NCBI GenBank assembly: GCA_964627605.1
Contig: CAZVGZ010000017.1
Location: 1 to 64,000, forward strand
Length of the DNA: 64,000 nucleotides
Direction: 5' to 3'
From: CAZVGZ01 sp964627605
Lineage (GTDB): Bacteria; Latescibacterota; MWCZ01; CAZVGZ01
Shown here: piece by piece, positions 1-8,594 of the stretch
How positions within the stretch are numbered: the stretch's first letter is position 1
Layout: each line of letters begins with the position of its first letter
Position numbers and translations under genes: made by a program
The notes under the pieces: generated by a model
The model's input: the letters and a program-made list of their open reading frames with translations, nothing else
Told to the model about the DNA's origin: nothing
Databases searched by the model: none

Positions 1-579
1 CCCCTATCTTCTGACGATCAGCGGCAGATGACTTTGGGGATGTGGACCGATCGGCTTCAGATTCTAGCTGGTTGGGAACTCGGAGTCGCTGGGGTACGTA
101 GCTTGGGCGCAGACGGTCCTCTTAACACCATGGATCGACCACGCGTTGAGTTCGACGCCGCCCGTGCCTTTGGGCGGTCGCCTAAGGAGAACCTTCGGGA
201 TAATCTTGAGCTGATTTTGGGGCGACTGAGCGCTGAGCTTTCGTCGTTCACACGCATCGATCAAGCATCGCAGAGAGCTTTGGGAAGCTACAGGTGGGCT
301 AACGTTGCCGCCGCCGCCGGTTTCATCGCTCTACAGGACGGCGATGACCTTCGTGCTCTTGAATTCTATCGAAGTGCCATCGAGTCCGACTCGACCCACG
401 TCGAGGCCGGGCTGTTCTTCACGGATGATGGACTGATGCTGCCCCGGGCTCCCAATACCATTGCACAGATACTTCGAGAGTCGCTGGAACTGTTGCAGAT
501 CGGACAAGCAGACGAAGCGAACCGGATTAGGCGGATGGTGCGACTGTTCGAGCCTTCACCAAATGACACACGGTGGTGA
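1..579 (+). CDS. Spermidine/spermine synthase-like protein, C-terminal part (5' end outside window)
   Basis: The reading frame is already open at base 1, nine codons before the first Met, so only the last ~192 residues are here. The stretch DGPLNTMDRPRVEF resembles the end of the catalytic domain in spermidine-synthase-like proteins that are fused to transporter-like membrane domains (family knowledge). It is followed by ~110 residues of Ala/Leu-rich helix with a TPR-like look (FYRSAIESDSTHVEAGLF), ending in a TGA stop. No signal peptide or membrane segment is visible in this piece. The function is inferred from one short motif, so the assignment is tentative. Confidence 0.5.
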   Translation, partial: PLSSDDQRQMTLGMWTDRLQILAGWELGVAGVRSLGADGPLNTMDRPRVEFDAARAFGRSPKENLRDNLELILGRLSAELSSFTRIDQASQRALGSYRWANVAAAAGFIALQDGDDLRALEFYRSAIESDSTHVEAGLFFTDDGLMLPRAPNTIAQILRESLELLQIGQADEANRIRRMVRLFEPSPNDTRW

Positions 580-922
580 ATCTTGACGCCAGTGACAGAT
601 ATATGCCCTAACTACCTGCTCAGCAAAGTGATAGAAGGATTGTGCATGATTTTGAAATCACCTGCGTAGCGTCGATGACAATAGCAATAGTCCCCGGACA
701 TCTGTCCGAGTTACCGGACGATCTGGGGTTTGGGCGTTGGGATATGTAGGTGTCGTAACGAGAGCAGGCTGGCGTTATATATTTGCAGTACACCCGTTTA
801 TCATTGTGATGGCAACTGCGGCGAGTCCCGGACATCATCGTCAATACATTACCATCCGCATCATATCGGCCACCAGAACTGGTTCTCCCGTTTTGGAGTC
901 ACCTATCACAAGGACGAAAAAA
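580..922. other. Intergenic region, no gene recognised
   Basis: These 343 bases hold no convincing reading frame. A short perfect inverted repeat, CGGACA-TC-TGTCCG, lies at 695-708 and could be an operator half-way between the two rightward genes. No T-rich tail follows it, so it is not a terminator. A frame open from 737 runs into the next gene, but its extra residues match nothing in that family. Confidence 0.4.
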
Positions 923-1864
923 ATGGCTTTTGAAGTTCTCATCACCGAGCAGATACACCCGGCTGGTATAGAGGTATTGGCTGGGCACGCCAATGTCAAC
1001 TTCGCTCCGGATACGAGCCCGGACACGCTAGAGAAACTGATCCGCACAGCCGACGGAGCGATTTTCAGGACATTGGCGACGTGTGATAGAGCGCTCATCG
1101 ACGCGGCACCCAGGCTGAAAGTAATAGGTAGGCACGGGGTCGGTGTGGACAACATCGACGTGGATTACGCCCATTCGAAAAGCATACCGGTCGTCTATAC
1201 GCCAGAGGCTAACTCGCAGAGCGTTGCAGAGCACACTGTCGGTCTGATGTTGGCCCTCAACAGGCGGCTCGCCCCAGGCGACCAAGCGGTCCGATCCGGC
1301 GCGTGGAAGATGCGCGAGCAGTTCAAAGGGATGGAGCTGTCAGGTGCTCAACTCGCTGTAGTGGGCGCCGGCCGTATAGGATCACGGGTCGCCCGCATCT
1401 GCCAGCGGGGGCTGGGAATGAACGTGAATTATTTCGACATTGAGCGCAAATCCGATATGGAAAAGGAGGGGATCAGTTTCGCCATGCCAGATGACCTGTA
1501 TCCCCAAGCCGACATACTGACCGTCCACATCCCCAAAAACGACGACACTATCAACCTGATTGATGGTCGTGCGCTAAGTATGCTCAAGTCCGGGTCGTTG
1601 GTGATTAACGCGGCGCGGGGTGGGATCGTGGATGAGGATGCGCTAGTTGAAGCCCTGGATTCAGGCCATATCTTGGGTGCGGCGCTGGACGTTTTCTCCC
1701 AAGAGCCACTGCCGTTAGAACACCCGCTGATGAGGTGTGACAACGTGCTTTTCAGTCCCCACATAGCGTCCAACACCGAGGACGCCAAACGCCGCATGTC
1801 CCTGGTGACAGAAGATATTCTGGCAGTCCTGCAAGGCCGTGCGCCGAAATATCCGGTGATGTGA
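923..1864 (+). CDS. D-isomer-specific 2-hydroxyacid dehydrogenase (phosphoglycerate-dehydrogenase-like)
   Basis: NAD(H)-dependent oxidoreductase of 313 residues acting on a D-2-hydroxy acid. The Rossmann motif VVGAGRIGSRVA lies near residue 148. The catalytic triad of the family is complete: Arg232 in NAARGG, Glu261 in SQEPLP and His280 in FSPHIAS. Length fits stand-alone two-domain members; there is no ACT domain, so it is not a full-length serine-pathway SerA of the long type. I place the start at 923 because an AAGGACG ribosome-binding site precedes it and the N-terminus MAFEVLITEQI matches family starts; the frame opens 62 codons earlier but that part is unlike the family. It stands alone between unrelated genes, so the substrate (phosphoglycerate, glyoxylate or another oxoacid) is open. 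Confidence 0.88.
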   Translation: MAFEVLITEQIHPAGIEVLAGHANVNFAPDTSPDTLEKLIRTADGAIFRTLATCDRALIDAAPRLKVIGRHGVGVDNIDVDYAHSKSIPVVYTPEANSQSVAEHTVGLMLALNRRLAPGDQAVRSGAWKMREQFKGMELSGAQLAVVGAGRIGSRVARICQRGLGMNVNYFDIERKSDMEKEGISFAMPDDLYPQADILTVHIPKNDDTINLIDGRALSMLKSGSLVINAARGGIVDEDALVEALDSGHILGAALDVFSQEPLPLEHPLMRCDNVLFSPHIASNTEDAKRRMSLVTEDILAVLQGRAPKYPVM

Positions 1865-1904
1865 TCGAACCGCTGGAAACGTCGGATAATGGTCTAGCTG
1901 GGAG

Positions 1905-4277
1905 TTATCGCCGCGATCTTACAACCGCCAATTTGGATACGCTACGCCGTCCGTCACGCTCTACGACCGCCAGGTATACTCCTGACGCAACTGCAAACCC
2001 GCCGAGGTTGCTGCCGTCCCACTCAACCTGTCGCCCTTCAGCCACGGTTCGCCACACTAGCTCCCCAGTAAGCGAATAGACCGCTACACTAGAGCCGACA
2101 GGTACGTTGAAGCGCAGCGGGTCGCCTTCAGCCACCACGCCGCTCTGCGCCTGTCTTAGCTGGAGGGAGTAGGGGTTGTCAAGCACGTCCACTGTCAGGT
2201 GACCGCGTTCACCGGCGGGAGGATAGGCCTCATATCGGCTAAGGCCGCTTCTCGTGCCGATATAGACGTATCCATTGCGGTGGTCATACGCCAAAGATGC
2301 AATTTCCAGCGACACGAGTTTCTGGTCGGTCATATCCAGCACGTTGTCAGACTGGGTGATCTGGGCTAACCCGGCTGATGTTCCAACCCACACAGTGCCG
2401 ACAGAATCGACGAGCAGTGCGGTTATCCAGTTGTGGGGCAACCCCTGCGATTTCGTGAAGCGACGAGGCGGCGGAAAACTGAGAGTGTTGGTCGGTCGGT
2501 CGTATGTGCCATCATACCGCATCAGACCATTGCTGGTACCAACCCACACCCGACCTTCGCGATCGGTGAGCATCGCAGTAATGTTGTCGTCGGAGAGATG
2601 GACCGTCGGTGCGTCCACCGGTTCGCTGCTGCTGATCCTATCGACGAACTGGTCGTCAGATGCGAGTTCGATGTCCTCACCAGGATCGAAAAGGTACAGT
2701 CCACCCAAACCGGACGACCTCATCCCAACCCATACAACGCCGTTGCCGTCGACCGTGACCTGCCACGCTTCAAGCGGCAAGATATCCCCATCTTCAATAA
2801 ACGGGTCGGCCAGTCTGATCCCCCCACCAGTGTTGCCGCTCTCCACGTCCAAAGGAATGGCCTGTAGAATTCGCCCATCAACCGCAATCCACATGTAGCC
2901 TCGCCTATCTACAGCGAAATCGCGAAACACCCCGAAAGACGGGTCCCACGTAAATCCTCTCACGATGCTGTTTGAAGTATTGAGGGACAGATGGGATTGA
3001 GGGCCGTCAGGTGGTGCCCTCAATACATCAATCATCCCCTTACCGTGCCCCCCAGCCCAGACACGGCCCATAGGATCGGCGATAAGGCTGACGATGCCTG
3101 AAGAGTGATTTCCCATGCGATTGTTGGTGTGATGCCAATGCTCCCAAATGTTGCCGTCATATCGGTAGAGACCTTTGCCCTCGTTAGATCGCTGGGCTCC
3201 TGAGCTGACCCAAAGGGCTGACGCCGTATCCACCGCCAGATGCGTGAACATCTCAAAAGGTGGGAACTGGACGCCTGGTACGGTTGAAATCTCCGTTCCA
3301 GCCGAATCTCTCAACCTCTGGATACCGCTGTTTTCTGTCGCGACGACGACACCAAAATCAGGGCTCGCAGACACAGCTAACACAGTATCGGAAATCTGTG
3401 GCATATACTGCCAGTTGGTACCGTCGAAACGCCCCAATCCACCATCGGTAGCCGCCCACAGATAGTCGTCATATTTAGCTAGCTGATGGGTTGGGATCTG
3501 CGGAGAGACGGTCTGTGCGACCAGCCCCTCCAAGTGGTAAACCCCTCTGTTGCTAGCCACATATACCCGCCCCTGAAATTCAACAAGATCGTTGGCCGAT
3601 GTATCTACCGCCGTATGGGAGGCGACCTCAGACCACCTGGTCCAGTTGTCCCCAATCCGCAGATTGCCCCCGACCTCTGTCCAAGCCAAACCACCACCAA
3701 CCCCTGCCCACAACTGATCCTGCGTTCTGACAACGAAATTGACCGCCTGGTATCGGTTGGTCGCCGAGCCACCGAGATGATGCGCGTTCTCGATCACCAA
3801 GCCGCTTCGCAGATCCAATGTAGTGATGCCCTCTGCATGCGCGATATAAAGCGTGTCCTCCAGAACATCCAGCCCACTGATGGAGATTATCTCCGGTCGC
3901 GGCTCGCCATCTTCCATCGTCAGAAACAGCGGTCGCTTCATCACCGGTGGCCCGTTCCCAAAGACACTGAACGACATCAGTCCGCCCTCTTCAGTCCCAA
4001 ACCAGATGTTCCCCCGCCCGTCGGCGATCGCGCTCTGAATGTTGTTGTCCGAGAGACCTTCGGTAGTGGAGATGACAAGCGGCTCAGAGTTTGCCGTTGC
4101 CGAACGAAAAACTCCCCCTCCGGTTGCAGCCCAAACCTGACCCTCAATCACTGCGATGTCGTTGACCACCAACGGCGTGAATGTGCGCCAATCGCCCACG
4201 TCAGCAGCCACATGCACTACGGACATAAACGTCGCCAGGCAGCACAGAATGTGAATACGGGTTTTTGAGGGTATCAC
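1905..4277 (-). CDS. Secreted two-component-regulator-type propeller protein with C-terminal sorting-like module
   Basis: A 790-residue exported protein. An N-terminal signal peptide (hydrophobic ILCCLATFMSVVHVAA) is followed by many repeats of the kind V-WVGT-GL-R-, seen at VWAATGGGVFRS, IWFGTEEGGLMSF, VWVGTSNGLMRYDG and VWVGTSAGLAQI. These are the Reg_prop beta-propeller repeats usually found in the sensor region of hybrid two-component systems, but here no kinase domain follows. The last ~70 residues (SVAVYSLTGELVWRT, VEWDGSNLGG, ASGVYLAVV) form a FlgD-like or type IX-like C-terminal module. It starts with GTG, and the GTGA overlap with the lnt stop makes it translationally coupled to lnt. 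It is probably a surface or extracellular binding protein; the ligand is unknown. Confidence 0.8.
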   Translation of the reverse strand: MIPSKTRIHILCCLATFMSVVHVAADVGDWRTFTPLVVNDIAVIEGQVWAATGGGVFRSATANSEPLVISTTEGLSDNNIQSAIADGRGNIWFGTEEGGLMSFSVFGNGPPVMKRPLFLTMEDGEPRPEIISISGLDVLEDTLYIAHAEGITTLDLRSGLVIENAHHLGGSATNRYQAVNFVVRTQDQLWAGVGGGLAWTEVGGNLRIGDNWTRWSEVASHTAVDTSANDLVEFQGRVYVASNRGVYHLEGLVAQTVSPQIPTHQLAKYDDYLWAATDGGLGRFDGTNWQYMPQISDTVLAVSASPDFGVVVATENSGIQRLRDSAGTEISTVPGVQFPPFEMFTHLAVDTASALWVSSGAQRSNEGKGLYRYDGNIWEHWHHTNNRMGNHSSGIVSLIADPMGRVWAGGHGKGMIDVLRAPPDGPQSHLSLNTSNSIVRGFTWDPSFGVFRDFAVDRRGYMWIAVDGRILQAIPLDVESGNTGGGIRLADPFIEDGDILPLEAWQVTVDGNGVVWVGMRSSGLGGLYLFDPGEDIELASDDQFVDRISSSEPVDAPTVHLSDDNITAMLTDREGRVWVGTSNGLMRYDGTYDRPTNTLSFPPPRRFTKSQGLPHNWITALLVDSVGTVWVGTSAGLAQITQSDNVLDMTDQKLVSLEIASLAYDHRNGYVYIGTRSGLSRYEAYPPAGERGHLTVDVLDNPYSLQLRQAQSGVVAEGDPLRFNVPVGSSVAVYSLTGELVWRTVAEGRQVEWDGSNLGGFAVASGVYLAVVERDGRRSVSKLAVVRSRR

Positions 4278-5845
4278 TTCACCTCAACTTTCGAGCGGAT
4301 GACGACCGCCAACAGAACAGAAAGGGTCAAAATAGCAGACGCGATAGCTATCCAGTCTCCCTTGCGATGATAGAGCGATCGACTTTCTGAAAGGCCAACA
4401 GTGCCGACGATAACACGTTTCTCATTGAAGCTCGTGTTGTTGTGGAATCGACCGACGGGGTCGATGAATCCTGAGATTCCGGTGTTGGCTGCCCTCACTA
4501 CCCACGAGCGCGCCTCAATGGCTCTCATTGAGCCGATCCAAGCGTGTTGCCAGGGAAGCGCGGTATCGCCGAACCACACATCGTTGGTCACTATTACCAG
4601 GAACCGGGCACCGGCATTGACGAACCGCCTTGAGAGATTTGGGAAAACGGACTCGAAACAGATGAGCGCACCAAACTTCCGACCGCCCAGATTGAATACA
4701 GTCTGTCTGCGGCCTGGTGTGAAATCGGCCTCGCCGAGGTTAATTTTCTGCAGGATCGGTATCACATCGTCCAGCGGCACCCTCTCGCCGAACGGCACCA
4801 AGAACTGCTTGTCGTAACTCTGGACATGACGGGCTGACGGCGTGAGCAACCCCACTGAGTTGTACGCCCGACCAATTCGGAAATCGTAGGCCGGAAATCC
4901 TGAGAGCAAAGCGGCGTCGGACTGTCTGACCAGTTTCGGCAACCACCGTCTGTAGCTGTTGGACAACACATGTCCGGAGTCTTGCGGAGTGTCTGGCGGT
5001 GAGATCATCACGTAGTCTGGTATCGCGGTCTCCGGCCACACTATTATTTCCAGCGAATCCGACGTGTCTTTCAGCTTCCTTGTCGCTTCTTTGAGCGCAT
5101 CTATTGAGAACGGTACTCCGTTTGGTCCCCATTTTGTCGCCGGATCCATATTTGGCTGCACAACACCAATCGTTACACTGTCGGTAGCGGTGCCAATCTC
5201 AGCCATCTGCCCCCTACCCACAACATAGGTCAGTACGAGCAAACCGACAAGCGCGCTTAACGTCCCAAAGCGCCAAAGGGTTGAACTCCAACGCCAGACA
5301 CAAAACACAGCCAGTACGTTTAGCACAACCACCCAAAACCCGACACCGAACACGCCCCACCAGGCCGCTTGCTGCGCAAAAGGCAACGCCATCGCCTGCG
5401 TGTTGCCGATGACTGTCCATGGGAAGGCGATTTGACTGAAGAGATGGGAGTAATCCAGTGCGGTCCAGGCGAATGGGGCGATAATCCACCCTCGTCGCCC
5501 AGTCCCGCCAACCACCCGCATGACGACCCAGGCGAACGCCGCAGACCAGAACGCCATGAGCGCTGAAGCGAACAGCGCTGCGGGGATTGCCATCCACCAT
5601 GCGAGTGCAACGTGGAACCCGATCCAGTAGACCGCCGTCAGGTGCCAGGTCAGACCCATGACATATCCGAGCTTGGCTGCTGTTTTTGGCCCTGCACGGT
5701 CTAGTGCAACGAAAAACGGCACCAACGCGACCCACGCTAGCCACCATGTCGGCTTTGGTGGATACGACAGACCCAACACCACGCCTGCCAGCGCGGACAA
5801 CGCCATCGGGTTTTGCACTAGTGTGCCTAATCGGAGCGGCTTCAT
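4274..5845 (-). CDS. lnt: Apolipoprotein N-acyltransferase
   Basis: Inner-membrane enzyme that adds the third acyl chain to lipoproteins. The first ~210 residues form several hydrophobic helices, and the rest is a nitrilase-type periplasmic domain. The catalytic triad is visible: Glu272 in WPETAIP, Lys346 in YDKQFLVPFGE and Cys396 in LICFESVF, close to the E. coli positions 267/335/387. A final hydrophobic helix (AIASAILTLSVLLAVVI) closes the protein, as in the family, and the 523-residue length is normal. It lies in the run desulfurase - mnmA - lnt - propeller protein. Only 1 base separates it from mnmA and it overlaps the next gene by 4 bases, so one transcript is likely. Its presence implies triacylated lipoproteins and a diderm envelope. 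Confidence 0.95.
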   Translation of the reverse strand: MKPLRLGTLVQNPMALSALAGVVLGLSYPPKPTWWLAWVALVPFFVALDRAGPKTAAKLGYVMGLTWHLTAVYWIGFHVALAWWMAIPAALFASALMAFWSAAFAWVVMRVVGGTGRRGWIIAPFAWTALDYSHLFSQIAFPWTVIGNTQAMALPFAQQAAWWGVFGVGFWVVVLNVLAVFCVWRWSSTLWRFGTLSALVGLLVLTYVVGRGQMAEIGTATDSVTIGVVQPNMDPATKWGPNGVPFSIDALKEATRKLKDTSDSLEIIVWPETAIPDYVMISPPDTPQDSGHVLSNSYRRWLPKLVRQSDAALLSGFPAYDFRIGRAYNSVGLLTPSARHVQSYDKQFLVPFGERVPLDDVIPILQKINLGEADFTPGRRQTVFNLGGRKFGALICFESVFPNLSRRFVNAGARFLVIVTNDVWFGDTALPWQHAWIGSMRAIEARSWVVRAANTGISGFIDPVGRFHNNTSFNEKRVIVGTVGLSESRSLYHRKGDWIAIASAILTLSVLLAVVIRSKVEVK

Positions 5846-5846
5846 G

Positions 5847-6959
5847 CTAAGCTGGGCTCACTATAACGCCACCGCCGAGGACAGCATCGCCGTCGTAGAG
5901 CACGACGGACTGCCCAGGGGTCACTGCACGAACTGGCTCAACGAAATCCACTTTCATTTCCGATCCACTAACCACCACATGCGCCGACTGACCAGCGTCA
6001 TTGTACCTGATTTTCGCCACTACTTCCTGGTCGGTGGTCGGAGGGGTCCCAGATATCCAGTTCGCATCTTCAGCCATCAAGCCATCAGCCACCAAGCTCC
6101 CTGGATCGCCAATTGTGACAGTACCGTTTGGTGTGTCGATCGCCGTCACATATTGTGGACGCCCCACCGCCACACCCAACCCCTTGCGTTGACCGATAGT
6201 GTAGTTGGCAGTGCCTTGATGCTCAGCAATCACCGATCCATCACCATCTACAACCACTCCTGGTTGTAGAGCCGGAAGTGATCTCGCGTCATCACCGATC
6301 CGCTCGCGGAGGAACCTGCGGTAGTCGTCATCGACCACAAAGCAGATATCCTGGCTTTCCGGTGTATCTGCAGACTTCAGTTCCCGTTCTGATGCCATCT
6401 GTCTGGTCTGATCCTTGGTGAGCTCTCCGATAGGTAGCAGAGTGCACTCAACTGTCTCTGGGGTTAGACCCCACAATGCATAGCTCTGGTCCTTGTGATC
6501 ATCCACACTCTTCATCAACTGGGCACCACCGGTTTCGCTTCGAGAGATGCGTGCGTAATGGCCGGTGGCGATCATATCAGCGCCCAACTGTCTGGCTTTG
6601 TAAAACAGCGCCTTCCATTTGACGTGGGTGTTGCACCTGACACAAGGGTTCGGTGTGTTTCCTCGTGCGTATTCGCCAACAAAATCGTCGATTACCAATT
6701 TTTCGAACGTACCGCGAAGATCGACGACGTAGTGGGGCACACCCAAAGAGTCGCAGACATGGCGCGCATCGGCCATTGTTTCGACATTACAACAGGCGCT
6801 GTCGCGGTTGAAATTACCTCCAACGTTCTCGTAATCCCACAGCTTCATCGTAACGCCTATTACTCTATGTCCTTCCTCATGCAGCAGCGCAGCGGCAAGA
6901 GAGCTATCGACCCCGCCACTCATCGCTACCACTACGCACTGTTTCACTATGTTTTGCAT
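5847..6959 (-). CDS. mnmA: tRNA-specific 2-thiouridylase MnmA
   Basis: Cytoplasmic enzyme that thiolates uridine 34 of tRNA(Lys, Glu, Gln), using sulfur relayed from a cysteine desulfurase. The ATP-binding P-loop SGGVDSS is at residues 14-20. The conserved NTPNPCVRCN segment carries a catalytic cysteine, and SQDICFV carries the second, the pair that forms the persulfide/disulfide intermediate. The later segment GTANYTIGQRKGLGVA is also typical. Length (370) is normal. It lies directly downstream of a cysteine desulfurase, a common and functionally sensible pairing, and 1 base upstream of lnt. Confidence 0.96.
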   Translation of the reverse strand: MQNIVKQCVVVAMSGGVDSSLAAALLHEEGHRVIGVTMKLWDYENVGGNFNRDSACCNVETMADARHVCDSLGVPHYVVDLRGTFEKLVIDDFVGEYARGNTPNPCVRCNTHVKWKALFYKARQLGADMIATGHYARISRSETGGAQLMKSVDDHKDQSYALWGLTPETVECTLLPIGELTKDQTRQMASERELKSADTPESQDICFVVDDDYRRFLRERIGDDARSLPALQPGVVVDGDGSVIAEHQGTANYTIGQRKGLGVAVGRPQYVTAIDTPNGTVTIGDPGSLVADGLMAEDANWISGTPPTTDQEVVAKIRYNDAGQSAHVVVSGSEMKVDFVEPVRAVTPGQSVVLYDGDAVLGGGVIVSPA

Positions 6960-7051
6960 CGTAAGACAAAATCCACTTTATCGTTTGGAGCTGATAAACT
7001 GACTAAGATTAATTGAAACCAAACACCCGACCGTCGCATTCACGAGCACCA

Positions 7052-8221
7052 TCAATCCACCGACGAATCAGCGGCCAGACTATTCAATCGTGCCACTATT
7101 TCGGGGAGGACATCCATGACTGCGTCCACATCGGCTTGGGTGTTTCCGCGGCCAAAACTGAAACGGGTTACACCCCTGGCATATCCGTCGGTCGCGCCCA
7201 TGGCCAAGAGAACATGTGACGGGTCTGACGATCCGCTTGCGCAGGCCGACCCGGAACTGACTGCTATACCATGCAGGTCCAGGCTGTGGACGATCGCCTC
7301 ACCGTCCAGCTCCCCAAAACCTACGTTCAGTGTACCACCAATCCGCTCGGTTCTGTGCCCATTGACGCAAGCACCAGGAATCTCCACCAACAACCTTTTT
7401 TCCAGCGCGTCCCGTAGGACAGCGACATGCGCCGCCTGCTCGTGCATCTCATTCTGCGCTAACCTCGCCGCGACACCGAGACCGACTATTCCAGCGACGT
7501 TTTCGGTTCCCGCTCTGCGGTTGCGTTCATGGCTTCCCCCGTATATCTGAGGGTCGAAGCGAACGCCACGTCTGACGTACAGAGCGCCGACACCTTTGGG
7601 ACCATAAAACTTGTGTGCCGAAAGGCTCAGAAGATCGACATCCATATCGGCTACATTGACTTCTTTCTTCCCAGCGGTCTGCACAGCGTCGGTGTGAAGT
7701 AGCGCGCCGTGCGCACGGGCGACATCGGCAGCAACGTCCAACGGCTGAATCGTGCCAACTTCGTTGTTTGCATGCATTATCGACACGACTGCCGTCTGGT
7801 CGGTTACCGCCTCTGCAAGCGCGCCTGAAGAAAACATCCCGTATTCGTCCACATCCACAACCGCAATCCGGCAATTGAAGCGGTTCCTCGCCCACTCACA
7901 TGTATTCAACACCGCCTCATGCTCAATCGCGTCGGTAACCAGATATGGGCGACCCCGGGGCACCATCCGGCTCATCGTCCCTTGGATCGCCAGATTCACC
8001 GATTCGGTGCCGCTGCTGGTAAAAACTATCTCGCTTGGGTCCGCGCCCAGCAGCCCAGCAACGCAATCACGGGCGTTGTCCACCGCCACTCTGGCTTCAC
8101 GCCCAAACCCATGTACGCTAGATGGGTTGCCGTACACGTCTGTCATGTACGGCAGCATAGCCTCAAGAACTTCCTGCCGCACCGGGGTTGTGGCGTTGTG
8201 ATCGAGATACACTCGCTGCAT
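7052..8221 (-). CDS. iscS: Cysteine desulfurase (IscS/NifS type)
   Basis: PLP enzyme that turns cysteine into alanine and a protein persulfide, feeding tRNA thiolation and Fe-S assembly. The N-terminus YLDHNATTPV is the family start. The PLP lysine sits in SAHKFYGPKG and the sulfur-carrying cysteine in SSGSACASG, whose longer loop marks group I (IscS/NifS) enzymes. The start at 8221 is preceded by AAGGAT, 4 bases before the ATG; the frame remains open for 237 codons further upstream, but those residues are unlike any desulfurase and overlap the next gene's start. At 389 residues it has normal length. It is the first gene of the leftward run into mnmA, so it is probably the sulfur donor for that enzyme. 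No iscU or Fe-S scaffold gene lies next to it. Confidence 0.93.
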   Translation of the reverse strand: MQRVYLDHNATTPVRQEVLEAMLPYMTDVYGNPSSVHGFGREARVAVDNARDCVAGLLGADPSEIVFTSSGTESVNLAIQGTMSRMVPRGRPYLVTDAIEHEAVLNTCEWARNRFNCRIAVVDVDEYGMFSSGALAEAVTDQTAVVSIMHANNEVGTIQPLDVAADVARAHGALLHTDAVQTAGKKEVNVADMDVDLLSLSAHKFYGPKGVGALYVRRGVRFDPQIYGGSHERNRRAGTENVAGIVGLGVAARLAQNEMHEQAAHVAVLRDALEKRLLVEIPGACVNGHRTERIGGTLNVGFGELDGEAIVHSLDLHGIAVSSGSACASGSSDPSHVLLAMGATDGYARGVTRFSFGRGNTQADVDAVMDVLPEIVARLNSLAADSSVD

Positions 8222-8594
8222 CGCTATCCTTACTATGTGACTCACCCGACGTGGTCGCTGATTCCGTCCAGCGCACTTACGAGGATAGTGTGCAGGCGGT
8301 ACCGACACAACCGCTGACGGTGGTGCCTGCGGAAACACCCCGGAGGAATTGGCTCCGATTTCAGTTTCGCTGAGTGCGATCGCAGATCGGCCAAAAAGAT
8401 CCAGTAGTCCTTTCAGCCTCGTCGGCAATGATCGAGGCTCTGGAATCGAGATCGGAATAGGCTTCAACCGGTCTGGTTGCGGCTGACCGTTAGATAGATG
8501 CGTCCTTTGGCGATATGCCCTCGTCACCGGTATCGTATCGGGAGTTCTCACTTGTAACCTATAGCAGCAATCAGCCTTACACGGAGAGCAAGTA
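8222..8594. other. Divergent intergenic region
   Basis: 373 bases between two divergent genes, expected to hold both promoters, but I cannot pick a convincing -35/-10 pair. A 7-base perfect inverted repeat, AGCCTCG/CGAGGCT, lies at 8415-8439 with an 11-base loop and no T tail. It may be a regulatory stem or operator. No coding region or RNA gene is recognised here. Confidence 0.35.

Noticed and set aside
8415..8439. Terminator at the AGCCTCG/CGAGGCT repeat
   Set aside because: It lies between divergent genes and lacks a T tract on either strand.
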